Shown here in pieces: positions 40,946 to 48,704 of a stretch of 64,000 nucleotides of DNA. Position 1 is the stretch's first letter. The number at the start of each line of letters is the position of its first letter. The notes under the pieces were generated by a model. It saw only the letters and a program-made list of their open reading frames with translations. It ran no database searches and had not been told where the DNA came from. The position numbers were made by a program, and so were the translations under genes. This stretch comes from Neisseria macacae ATCC 33926 (GTDB taxonomy: Bacteria > Pseudomonadota > Gammaproteobacteria > Burkholderiales > Neisseriaceae), in the NCBI RefSeq assembly GCF_022749495.1, contig NZ_CP094241.1, positions 1,116,001-1,180,000 of the forward strand, given 5' to 3'.

Positions 40946-41536
40946 TCAAAGCACTAAAAGATACAGCCAGTAGGCAAAGCCGCCCAATGCAGCGCCTGCG
41001 GGCAGGTCAATCAGGTAGTGCTGTTTGGTAAAGATGCAGGACAGGGCAATCAATACGGGAAAGAGGAACGCGGCGGTACCCAAAGTCGGCAGCGCGTGCA
41101 GGGCGGTCAGCATGGCGACGGAAACGTGCATACTGGGGAAGCAGTTGCTGGCTTGGTCGAATTTTTGAACAAACTGTAAAAACCATTCGGACGGTGTTTT
41201 GCCGGTATTGATGCTGCGCCAATGCGGCGGAGTGGAAACGGGAAACAGCCAGAAGAACAGCATTTGCATAAACAGCAACATCAGGAAGCTGAACGCCATC
41301 ATGTTGAAATGGCGGTGGTCGGTGGCGATGATGTTGAGGTAGAGGATGGCGGGGTAGTAAAGAAAGCTGTATATCCACGACCAACGCGGGCGGAAAGGGA
41401 TTTTTTCGTCTATCGGGGAATTCCAAACAATCTCTTTGCGCAAAGGGTGGCGCTGGGTATAAAAGTAAAACTGATAAGCGCCGATAATCATCACGCCGCT
41501 CAATATCAGATTGACGAAATAGTCTTGAAAGTTCAT
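40946..41536 (-). CDS. PAP2-family phosphatase
   Basis: 196 residues from ATG 41536; 11 further in-frame codons come from the adjacent repeat. Five to six membrane helices. Phosphatase motifs CFPSMHVSVAM (C-x-FPSxH) and KQHYLIDLPAGAALGG fit the PAP2_3 subgroup (inositolphosphotransferase/lipid phosphatase like); the first K-x6-R-P motif is less clear. Likely acts on a lipid phosphate at the outer face of the inner membrane. The MITE-like repeat starts 15 bp upstream. Confidence 0.82.
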   Translation of the reverse strand: MNFQDYFVNLILSGVMIIGAYQFYFYTQRHPLRKEIVWNSPIDEKIPFRPRWSWIYSFLYYPAILYLNIIATDHRHFNMMAFSFLMLLFMQMLFFWLFPVSTPPHWRSINTGKTPSEWFLQFVQKFDQASNCFPSMHVSVAMLTALHALPTLGTAAFLFPVLIALSCIFTKQHYLIDLPAGAALGGFAYWLYLLVL

Positions 41537-41550
41537 GTGTGTGTTCCTAG

Positions 41551-41696
41551 AGGGGCTGTCAACATTCAATAGTTTCCGTGTCTTTTTATCCTCAAAGCGG
41601 AAGATTCAAGGTGTCCAACCTTGTTGCGGTTTCCGCCTTGAATCTTCCGCTTTGTGAACAAAAATCCACTGGGGAAATTAAATGTTGACAGCCCCT
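41551..41696. repeat. MITE-like element with 16-bp perfect terminal inverted repeats
   Basis: Ends AGGGGCTGTCAACATT and its exact complement. An inner 18-bp perfect inverted repeat (AAAGCGGAAGATTCAAGG) folds the middle. A related copy lies at 47745-47884. No ORF of its own. The right flank (41697-41917) otherwise holds only AT-rich DNA and the hemE terminator. Confidence 0.8.
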
Positions 41697-41847
41697 AAAA
41701 AGATGGATTTTATTGAAATTGGAAAGGTTGTTTTAAAGAACATCATCATACATGTCTTTTGAAATATGTGAAATCAATCTGATTTGATTTGGGTAAATAT
41801 GCAGTCAGTTAAATAGAAAATGTCTGATTTTTACTTTTCATCCAATA

Positions 41848-41905
41848 TAAAAGGTCGTCTGAAAACCAAACCGGTAGGCAGTTTGGGTTTTCAGACGACC
41901 TTTTA
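41848..41905. terminator. DUS-pair terminator downstream of hemE
   Basis: AAAAGGTCGTCTGAAAACC and GGTTTTCAGACGACCTTTT around a 20-bp loop. Confidence 0.78.
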
Positions 41906-41917
41906 CGTTACGCCCAA

Positions 41918-42979
41918 TCAGGCGTGATATTGGCGCGACAGTTCGTGTACGGTATCGACTAAGATTTTGGCGTGTTCGGGGTCGGCGTGTTGGTTGATGC
42001 CGTGTCCGAGGTTGAAGACATGGCCGCTGCCGTTTCCGTAGTCGGCTAGGATGCGCGCGACTTCGGTGCGGATGGATTGGGGTGTGCCAAAGAGGGCAAA
42101 CGGGTCGAAGTTGCCTTGCAGGGCGACTTGGTTGCCGACGCGGCGGCGTGCTTCGCCGATGTTGCACGTCCAGTCCAAGCCCAATGCGTCTGCGCCGATT
42201 TCCGCCATGCCCTCCAGCCACAGCCCGCCGCCTTTGGCAAACACGATAACGGGAACGCGTCTGCCTTCGCTTTCGCGTTTCAAACCGGCAACGATTTGGC
42301 GGATGTATTTGAGGCTGAATTCTTTAAACGCCGCATCGCTCAGGACGCCGCCCCAAGTGTCGAAAATCTGCACGGCCTGCGCGCCCGCGTCGATTTGGGC
42401 GTTGAGGTAGGCGGTAACGGCTTGGGCGTTGGTGTCGAGGATTTTGTGCAGCAAATCGGGACGCGAGTACATCATGGTTTTGATGGTGCGGAATTCTTTG
42501 CTGCTGCCGCCTTCGACCATATAGCAGGCGAGCGTGAACGGGCTGCCGGAGAAACCGATAAGCGGTACGCGGCCGTCCAATGCTTTGCGGATGGAGCCGA
42601 CGGCGTCGAAGACGTATTGCAGTTTTTCCATATCGGGAACTTGCAGCTTGGCAATGTCGGCTTCGTGTTGCAAGGCGCGTTCGAATTTCGGGCCTTCGCC
42701 TTCGGCAAAATACAGTCCCAAGCCCATTGCGTCGGGGACGGTCAGGATGTCGGAGAACAGAATCGCTGCATCCAAATCGAAGCGGTCTAAGGGCTGGATG
42801 GTCACTTCGGTCGCCAATTCGGTGTTTTTACACAAATCGAGGAAACTGCCCGCTTTCACGCGCGTGGCTTTGTATTCGGGCAGATAACGCCCCGCCTGAC
42901 GCATCATCCAAATCGGCGTGTATTCGACGGGCTGTTTGAGCAGGGCGCGGAGGAAGGTGTCGTTTTTCAAAGAGGTCAT
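41918..42979 (-). CDS. hemE: Uroporphyrinogen decarboxylase
   Basis: 353 residues, standard length. Signatures are PIWMMRQAGRYLPEYKATR (substrate-binding Arg pair) and GFSGSPFTLACYMVEG, with the catalytic-side Asp region ILFSDILTVPDAMG. Decarboxylates uroporphyrinogen III to coproporphyrinogen III in haem synthesis, cytosolic. A DUS pair lies upstream (43021-43072). hemE stands apart from the hemDXY operon by one unrelated gene. Confidence 0.97.
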   Translation of the reverse strand: MTSLKNDTFLRALLKQPVEYTPIWMMRQAGRYLPEYKATRVKAGSFLDLCKNTELATEVTIQPLDRFDLDAAILFSDILTVPDAMGLGLYFAEGEGPKFERALQHEADIAKLQVPDMEKLQYVFDAVGSIRKALDGRVPLIGFSGSPFTLACYMVEGGSSKEFRTIKTMMYSRPDLLHKILDTNAQAVTAYLNAQIDAGAQAVQIFDTWGGVLSDAAFKEFSLKYIRQIVAGLKRESEGRRVPVIVFAKGGGLWLEGMAEIGADALGLDWTCNIGEARRRVGNQVALQGNFDPFALFGTPQSIRTEVARILADYGNGSGHVFNLGHGINQHADPEHAKILVDTVHELSRQYHA

Positions 42980-43020
42980 GTGGGGCTTTCGGTTTGTTTG
43001 TAAAACGGGGAAGGAAAACG

Positions 43021-43072
43021 GTTTTCAGACGACCTTTGCGGCGGTTTCCGCAATGAAAGGTCGTCTGAAAAG
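43021..43072. terminator. Inward-facing DUS pair upstream of hemE
   Basis: GTTTTCAGACGACCTTTGC faces GCAATGAAAGGTCGTCTGAAA, giving a long stem that also includes GGCGGTTTCCGC. It separates the 43134 gene from hemE. Confidence 0.55.
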
Positions 43073-43133
43073 GGGAGGGACGAGCACATTTGCCTAGGTA
43101 ATCATCAGTAGATGATTAAACGGCAGCAGGTTT

Positions 43134-43574
43134 TCATGGGGTTTCAATGGTGCGTTTATCTTCGATATGGATAACTTTGAGTTCTTCAGCATCACAATCG
43201 CGATGAGAGCGCCCTTCGATACCGATTTTGAAATCTTCATCCAATCCTTGTTCTTTTAGGATTAGTGTAAAAATTTCGGGATGATGGCATGAAACGGCAT
43301 ATCCATCGCCGCTATCTAAAGTGATAATGCCAAAATCTGCAGATGGTGTTCCTATTTGAACTTTGCCCCATTTGCTTAATATCTCTTTAGCCTGTTTCGC
43401 CAGATCTTTTTCCGGTTCAAGTAAAATGACGCAAGTACCATTTTCAAAGAGCACCCAAGATTTTTCGTTTCCATTAATGCTCTTTTTCCAAACATCAATT
43501 AACTTTTGGCGATAAGTAGGCGTTCCAATTTCAAATATTTCTTTCTTTTCCTTAAAGGAATCTGAAGGTCCCAT
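43134..43574 (-). CDS. Protein of unknown function between hemY and hemE
   Basis: 146 residues from ATG 43574, which has GGGAGA 5-6 bases upstream; a TTG 30 bases earlier is in frame but lacks a site. Segments SWVLFENGTCVILLEPEKD and DFGIITLDSGDGYAVSCHHP suggest an alpha/beta domain with no signal peptide. No known family recognised. AT content is higher than in the hem genes. It follows hemY by 32 bp and so may be the last gene of that operon, or an inserted immunity-like gene. Confidence 0.7.
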   Translation of the reverse strand: MGPSDSFKEKKEIFEIGTPTYRQKLIDVWKKSINGNEKSWVLFENGTCVILLEPEKDLAKQAKEILSKWGKVQIGTPSADFGIITLDSGDGYAVSCHHPEIFTLILKEQGLDEDFKIGIEGRSHRDCDAEELKVIHIEDKRTIETP

Positions 43575-43606
43575 CAAATTCTCCCAGATAAAGATATTTC
43601 CCAAAC

Positions 43607-44830
43607 TCAGCTATGCTGCTCCAACGCCGCGTGGCGTTCGTCATCGGAGACGGCTTCCAAAACCAATTTCCGCTGTTCCTGAGCTTTTTGCGGCTGTCCG
43701 GTTTCGTCGAGTACGCGTGCCAGCATGAGGCGGGCGGCGATGCTCGGTTGCAGGGCGATGCTGGCTTCGAGGTAACTTTGCGCCTTGCCCCACAGGCTGC
43801 GGCCGTAGGCAAGCTGTCCGAGGTACATCAAGAGCGGTGCGTCGTCGGGTTTGTCTTTCAGCCAAGAATCAGCAAGGTCGATGGCTTTTTGCTGGCCGCG
43901 TTCGTTGAAGAAGCGGACGCTTTCGACGAAGGCTTCCAAAAGTTCGGGGCGGCGGTTTTGTGGGTAGTATTGGCGCACCCATTTGACGGCTTCGGTATAG
44001 AGTCCGAGACGCTCGTATTTTTCGGCAATGGCGACACACAATTCGTCCGCTTTGAGTCTCTCGGGAATGCGCTTCAGACAGGTTTTCAGACTGGCTGCGT
44101 CTGATGCTTCCGCCAATAGGCGGCGGTATGCCCAGCTTTGGTATTGTTCCGCTTCAAAATCGTTAATCGCGCCGACTTTCATCAGTTTTTCGGATTTCGC
44201 CAACACATCTTCTGCATCGCCGTGGTCAAAGGCATAACGCAGTTGCAGGCGGGCGAGGCGGGATAGGTTGGGATGGATGCGCGCGGCGGCGTTCAGATTT
44301 TCTAGGGCGGTCGGATAATCGCGGCGGCCGAGTGCGGATTCCGCCAACAACAGATAGCGGGAAAGCTGCTGTTTGTTCGGCAGTTTTTCGATGTCTTTCA
44401 GGTAGTGGTCGCGCAGTTCGAAGTTTTCCATTTGGTCGGCGGCGTGCGCGCCCAGCATCAACGCGAGATTGCGGTTGTCGCCGGCTTCTTTGTTTTCCAA
44501 TACTTTGGCGGCTTCCTGCTCCGCTTTTTCAAAGCGGCCTTCAAAAAACGCCAAACCTGCGCTGTTCAAAGCAACGGCTGCCTGACGGCCTTTGCGCGCC
44601 GTACCGAAACGCTGCATACGGGCGGGGATGTTCATCAGGCCGACGATGAATTTGATCAGGAAATACAGGGTAACAACAAACAGAACCAGCCCTAAGATAA
44701 AGGCGTGCAGGTTGACCCGCATCATGACCTGTCCGACGACGATATAGACATTACCCGTGTAAATACCGGAAGTTAGGACGATGCCGACTGCGGCGGCGAA
44801 TAAAACGACAATCCAGACGACGGCTTTCAT
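43607..44830 (-). CDS. hemY: HemY (haem-pathway-associated TPR membrane protein)
   Basis: 407 residues. Two N-terminal hydrophobic segments (about 3-20 and 40-60), then helical TPR-like repeats to the end. Matches the HemY_N layout of proteobacterial HemY, encoded with hemX and hemD, which is not the Gram-positive protoporphyrinogen oxidase of the same name. Its exact role is unproven. The ATGA overlap with hemX (44827-44830) shows coupling. Confidence 0.9.
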   Translation of the reverse strand: MKAVVWIVVLFAAAVGIVLTSGIYTGNVYIVVGQVMMRVNLHAFILGLVLFVVTLYFLIKFIVGLMNIPARMQRFGTARKGRQAAVALNSAGLAFFEGRFEKAEQEAAKVLENKEAGDNRNLALMLGAHAADQMENFELRDHYLKDIEKLPNKQQLSRYLLLAESALGRRDYPTALENLNAAARIHPNLSRLARLQLRYAFDHGDAEDVLAKSEKLMKVGAINDFEAEQYQSWAYRRLLAEASDAASLKTCLKRIPERLKADELCVAIAEKYERLGLYTEAVKWVRQYYPQNRRPELLEAFVESVRFFNERGQQKAIDLADSWLKDKPDDAPLLMYLGQLAYGRSLWGKAQSYLEASIALQPSIAARLMLARVLDETGQPQKAQEQRKLVLEAVSDDERHAALEQHS

Positions 44831-46359
44831 GCACGGCCTCCTTTGGTCTCAGCATCGGCGGCAGGGCGGCTTTGTTTCTCAGGAGCCGCTTTCTTTTCCG
44901 GCTCGGAAATGTTTTGCGGTTTGGCCTCGGAAGGCAGCGCCGGAGCTTCTAAAGGCTTCGTGTCTGCTTGGGCGGAAGGGGCGGGTTTCTGCGCAGGGGT
45001 AGGTCTTGCTTTGGCAGGATGGGCAGCCCTCGGAGCCGGTGCGGTTTTCGGTGCGGAAGCAGTTTCATTCACCTGCGAGGCGGTTTGAGGAGCGGCAGCT
45101 TCGGACGCGGCGGAGGGCAGGGGCGCGGACGCGGCGGTTGTTACGGGTTCGGGCAGCGCAACCGGAGTGCGCGTACCGTCTTGATAGGCGCGGATTGCGC
45201 TGAGGCTGGCTTTCAAACTGTCGTCTGAAATCATGCGTACATCCAGCGCTTTCAATTCGGACAACTCTTTCAGCCATGCCTGTGTTGCGGGCGATTTGCC
45301 GTCAAAGTATTGTTTGACCGCGGCTTCGACGTAGTTCAAATCGCTTTGATAAACCTCGCCGTTGTGCTGCATCAGCGCGGTACGCGCATCCAAAAGGCGC
45401 AGGCGCAGGTTTTCGCGGACGAAATACGCCTGTTCGGGCGACAGCAGCATCGCGTCTTTATTGTCGAGTCGGCGGACTTCCACCAGCCCTTTCAGTGCAA
45501 CCAAAGATTTATCCCAAGTATTTTGCCACCAAGAGCCTGAAGATGCGCCGTTGCTTTGCGCCTGCTCGCCCGGCTGCAATACGCCGTCCAACACCAGCGG
45601 CAGGCCGGAAACGGCGGTTTCCAAACGGTCGAGGCGCAGCGCCGTGCCGGAAATATCGACATACGGACGGTTTTTCAATGCCGCCAAATCATGGCTGACG
45701 GCTTGTTTGATGGGCAGCAGCTCGGGCTGGTCGAAACGGCTCAGGCGGCCGTCGATATGTTCCAACACCGCCGCCGCGCCTTGTACGTTGCCCGACAGCA
45801 GCAGTTGCTGCGAGGCGAGGTTCAACATGGTTTCCGCTTCGTCAACCAGCCAGTTGACGCGCCCTTTGGTCAGCTCCTGATACGCTTTTTGCGTCAACAG
45901 GATTTGTTCGCTGTTTGCCATTTGGGCTTTGCCCAAGCGCTCCAGTTCGGCTTGGATAGCGGTTTGACGGTTTAAATGGTCTTTCAGGAGTAAAGCGTTT
46001 TCAGATTCGCCCAAGGCGGCTTTATCGAGCTTTTGGTTAAACGAAAGCTCCTGGTTTTTCAAGACATTTTGTCCTTGCACAAACAAAAAGCCGCTTGCGC
46101 CCAAACCCAGCAGCGCCAGCACCAGCGCGCCTACCGCCAGCCCTCTGCCGCCGGATTGTTTGATGATGACGGGGGCGGGTTGGTTTTGGGGAAGATTTTT
46201 AGATTCAGACATGTGTGTTCCTGCGTATTCGGAGGTTTTAGGCTGCTTGGCCTTTTTCGGAGCCGCTGTTTCAGACGACCCCGCGTTGCCCTGACTGTCG
46301 ACGATAATCGGCCGACCGGCTTCGTTTGCTTCGGATGGATTGTCTTCAGACCGGCTCAT
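44827..46359 (-). CDS. hemX: HemX (uroporphyrinogen-III C-methyltransferase-like membrane protein)
   Basis: 510 residues. Charged cytosolic N-terminus, one membrane helix (GLAVGALVLALLGLGASGFL, about residue 75-94), then a coiled-coil and HemX domain (about 100-390). The last 110 residues are a Pro/Ala/Lys-rich low-complexity tail. The family name is historical; no methyltransferase motifs are visible, so an enzymatic role is doubtful. Its 5' end overlaps hemD by 14 bp and its 3' end overlaps hemY by 4 bp, a tight operon. Two DUS words (near 45219 and 46269) are inside the frame. Confidence 0.88.
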   Translation of the reverse strand: MSRSEDNPSEANEAGRPIIVDSQGNAGSSETAAPKKAKQPKTSEYAGTHMSESKNLPQNQPAPVIIKQSGGRGLAVGALVLALLGLGASGFLFVQGQNVLKNQELSFNQKLDKAALGESENALLLKDHLNRQTAIQAELERLGKAQMANSEQILLTQKAYQELTKGRVNWLVDEAETMLNLASQQLLLSGNVQGAAAVLEHIDGRLSRFDQPELLPIKQAVSHDLAALKNRPYVDISGTALRLDRLETAVSGLPLVLDGVLQPGEQAQSNGASSGSWWQNTWDKSLVALKGLVEVRRLDNKDAMLLSPEQAYFVRENLRLRLLDARTALMQHNGEVYQSDLNYVEAAVKQYFDGKSPATQAWLKELSELKALDVRMISDDSLKASLSAIRAYQDGTRTPVALPEPVTTAASAPLPSAASEAAAPQTASQVNETASAPKTAPAPRAAHPAKARPTPAQKPAPSAQADTKPLEAPALPSEAKPQNISEPEKKAAPEKQSRPAADAETKGGRA

Positions 46360-47077
46360 CGGTTTGCTCCTTAGGAAATGATGAAAGTGCCGCTTTCAGA
46401 GAAGCGACGACCCGTATGTGGCGCGCACCCGCCTCGCGAAGCGCGTCGGCTATGCGCGGATGATGGGTGAAGTATAACAAGGATTCAAAGAATCGGGAAA
46501 ATTGCGGCGGAACCTGCGCAAACAGCCCGCGCACCAGTTCGCCCGAAGCGATAAAGGCGGCATCAATGGACTCGGTATCAAAATCCTGCCAATTCAATTC
46601 ATTAGGTCGTCTGAAATACACTTCCGCGATTTCCACCGCAAAGTCTTTTTTCTTTAACGACTCTGCCAAAAAATCGCGCCCGCCGCGTCCGCGCACAATC
46701 AATATGTGTGCGCCTTGCGGCAGTGTATCCCAAACCGGCAGCCGCAACACCGCCTCGCTGTCGTTGCCTTCTTTCGGCACAGATACATTTTTCGCGCCGC
46801 AGCGTTCCAACGCCCGGCCGCTTGCCTGCCCAACCGCAACCTGAACCTTCAGGTCGTCTGAAAAATCCACATACGGCGCCGAGGTTTCAACCACCGTCGG
46901 ACTGACCCAAAACACCGCATCCGAGCGGGAAAACTGTTCTCCCAAGTCGCGCAACGCCGCTTCGTCAGGCTCGATTTCAACCGGACTCAACACCCGCGCG
47001 CGCCACCCTGCCTGCGAACAGGTGCGCACATCATCTCCCGCGCGCGCGGACGGACGGACAATCAGCATGACAGGCAT
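46346..47077 (-). CDS. hemD: Uroporphyrinogen-III synthase
   Basis: 243 residues from ATG 47077 (MPVMLIVRPSARAGDD); the frame is open 90 codons further but through spacer. A second in-frame Met lies three codons later. HemD sequences are poorly conserved; the bilobed fold pattern (VRPSARAGDD... VFWVSPTVVETS, ILIVRGRGGRDFLAESLKKK) supports it. Converts hydroxymethylbilane to uroporphyrinogen III. The DUS ends two bases before the ATG, and its AGG lies 9 bases upstream, acting as a likely ribosome site. Two DUS words also lie in the frame. Confidence 0.88.
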   Translation of the reverse strand: MPVMLIVRPSARAGDDVRTCSQAGWRARVLSPVEIEPDEAALRDLGEQFSRSDAVFWVSPTVVETSAPYVDFSDDLKVQVAVGQASGRALERCGAKNVSVPKEGNDSEAVLRLPVWDTLPQGAHILIVRGRGGRDFLAESLKKKDFAVEIAEVYFRRPNELNWQDFDTESIDAAFIASGELVRGLFAQVPPQFSRFFESLLYFTHHPRIADALREAGARHIRVVASLKAALSSFPKEQTDEPV

Positions 47078-47267
47078 TTCAGACGACCTCTTTAATAGGA
47101 TGGATAATGGGGCGATGACGTTTAAATCGGTTTGAAAAAGCATATCCAATGGATATAATTCTTTTTGTATTTTTACGGCTGAACCCTGCCAAGTCAATAC
47201 TGAGTATGGTTTCAATAATGTATTGGACGGTATGGCAGGGTAGAATTCGATTTTAGGAAAACATAAT

Positions 47268-47687
47268 ATGAACAAAATAGCGACAATACTTTTCACTGCG
47301 TTACTGGTGCCGTCTGTCTCTTTTGCAAGCGGAGACAATGCCGCCAAGATCCGTTTGGTGAAGAAGATTTATCAAGAGGCAAGCCGCGATGATGAATCGG
47401 GCGTGAAGGTTTTGAACCGATATGCCGACGATTCTTTGAAAAAAGCCATCCGTACCGCTTCTCGGTCGGCGGATTTGTGTATAGAGGCCGATCCGATATG
47501 GAACAGTCAGGATCCCGAAACCGAAGTCAAGGTCAGCGTGTCTGCCTTTTCTAACGGCAAAATTCGTGCCAGCTTCAAACAATGGGGGCATCCGACCAAA
47601 GTAGATTATTCGGTCAGCTGCTCCGGTAATGTCTGCAAAGTGACGGATGTCGATCATCTCAAACGGACTTGGCTGCAATGCCGTTAG
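47268..47687 (+). CDS. Secreted small protein, unknown function
   Basis: 139 residues. Signal peptide MNKIATILFTALLVPSVSFA with AxA-like cleavage near residue 20. The mature 118 residues have four Cys (DLCIEA, VSCSGNVCKV, LQCR) suited to disulfides and the pattern PETEVKVSVSAF, FKQWGHPTKVDYSV; close to DUF3828-like periplasmic proteins in style, but not assigned. Start ATG has AGGAAAAC upstream. A DUS terminator follows. Divergent from hemD. Confidence 0.75.
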   Translation: MNKIATILFTALLVPSVSFASGDNAAKIRLVKKIYQEASRDDESGVKVLNRYADDSLKKAIRTASRSADLCIEADPIWNSQDPETEVKVSVSAFSNGKIRASFKQWGHPTKVDYSVSCSGNVCKVTDVDHLKRTWLQCR

Positions 47688-47702
47688 TTTGTCGAATACA
47701 TG

Positions 47703-47741
47703 AAAAGGTCGTCTGAAAATATTTTTCAGACGACCTTTTTT
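47703..47741. terminator. DUS-pair terminator
   Basis: GAAAAGGTCGTCTGAAAA pairs with TTTTCAGACGACCTTTTTT, an almost loopless stem with a T6 run. Confidence 0.88.
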
Positions 47742-47744
47742 ATA

Positions 47745-47884
47745 CTGGGAGCTATCGAGATTCAATAGTTTCCGTTGCGTTGGAAATCCTTGCAAGGCGT
47801 CCAACCTTGTTGCGGTTTCCGCCTTGAATCTTCCGCTTTATGAACAAAAATCCGCTTGGAAAATTAGATGTCGAGAGCCACTGG
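47745..47884. repeat. MITE-like element, second copy (degenerate ends)
   Basis: Same interior as 41551-41696 (GCGTCCAACCTTGTTGCGG, CCTTGAATCTTCCGCTTT and TGAACAAAAATCCGCT), but the ends TGGGAGCTATCGAGATT and ATGTCGAGAGCCACTGG are only partly complementary. It ends at the stop codon of the nuclease gene, with no duplicated target seen. Confidence 0.7.
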
Positions 47885-48631
47885 TTACCAAATGCCAAAC
47901 CATTGTCCGCTTGATTCTTGACGGCGTTCGTTGTGTCCGCCGTTTTGCCCTTCGCGCTCTTCGCGGCGGAAGTCCCACGGGGCTTGGGGATTTTTACCGC
48001 TCCACAAGCCTTTGCGTTTTTGTTTCGCCTGTTTTTGGGCGGCGGCGTAATCGGTATAGGCGGTTTTGCTTTGTTGCTTTTTGGCATAGCTGTCGTAATG
48101 CCATGCCGCTCCGTCGCGGAGTTGCATGAGGTTCAAATCGGTCGTCCCGACGGAAACTTGCGCGACTTCGCGTTGGTAGCGGTCTGTTTCAAATACGCGT
48201 ACCTTCGCCTTTTTGCCGTCGGCGGCATCAATCAAGTTGTCCCGCGAACGTGTGCCGTATGCCTGATTGATTTCGGGCGCATCGATATACGCCATGCGGA
48301 TTTTGTGTTTCGCGCCGTCTTCGTCGATAACGTGGAGGGTGTCGCCGTCGTGGATTTTGGAGATTTTGCCGCGATAGGTATGGGGAGTGGTGGAATTGCG
48401 TTTTTGAGTGTGCGGACGGCTTTGGTGTGCAGTATTTTCAGACGACCCTGATTTGACGGTTTCCGATAATAATGCGCCGAAGGCTTCCATACCGAGATGG
48501 CTGCTGCCTGTGAGCGCAGAAGCGAATTGCACGCCGGAGCGGATGATTTCGGTATCGCGCGAGCTGTAACCCAATGCGCCCAAGACGGACAAAACCACGG
48601 GAAGCCATTTTAAGATTGTTTTGGTTTTCAT
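47885..48631 (-). CDS. Membrane-anchored thermonuclease-like (SNase) protein
   Basis: 248 residues. N-terminal hydrophobic segment (6-22) acts as anchor or signal. SNase domain at about 87-205: KISKIHDGDTLHVID, RMAYIDAPEINQAYGTRSRD and the DRYQREVAQVSVG ... LMQLRDGAAWHY block match the thermonuclease family, including the DGDT metal motif and the Arg/Glu region. The C-terminal ~40 residues are Arg/Glu/Gln-rich. A calcium-dependent nuclease degrading extracellular or periplasmic DNA is expected. The stop lies at the edge of the MITE-like repeat, so its 3' UTR was changed by that element. Confidence 0.88.
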   Translation of the reverse strand: MKTKTILKWLPVVLSVLGALGYSSRDTEIIRSGVQFASALTGSSHLGMEAFGALLSETVKSGSSENTAHQSRPHTQKRNSTTPHTYRGKISKIHDGDTLHVIDEDGAKHKIRMAYIDAPEINQAYGTRSRDNLIDAADGKKAKVRVFETDRYQREVAQVSVGTTDLNLMQLRDGAAWHYDSYAKKQQSKTAYTDYAAAQKQAKQKRKGLWSGKNPQAPWDFRREEREGQNGGHNERRQESSGQWFGIW

Positions 48632-48652
48632 AAGGTTGACGGTGGTTTGTTT

Positions 48653-48683
48653 GAGGTCGTCTGAAACTTTTCAGACGACCTTT
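48653..48683. terminator. DUS-pair terminator between nuclease gene and kinase gene
   Basis: GAGGTCGTCTGAAAC and TTTTCAGACGACCTTTG, almost loopless. Confidence 0.8.
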
Positions 48684-48704
48684 GACCTTTGGAGGATGGT
48701 TGTA

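Noticed and set aside
44827..46359. Enzymatic uroporphyrinogen-III methyltransferase for HemX
   Set aside because: No SAM-binding motif; the sequence is a membrane helix, coiled coil and low-complexity tail.
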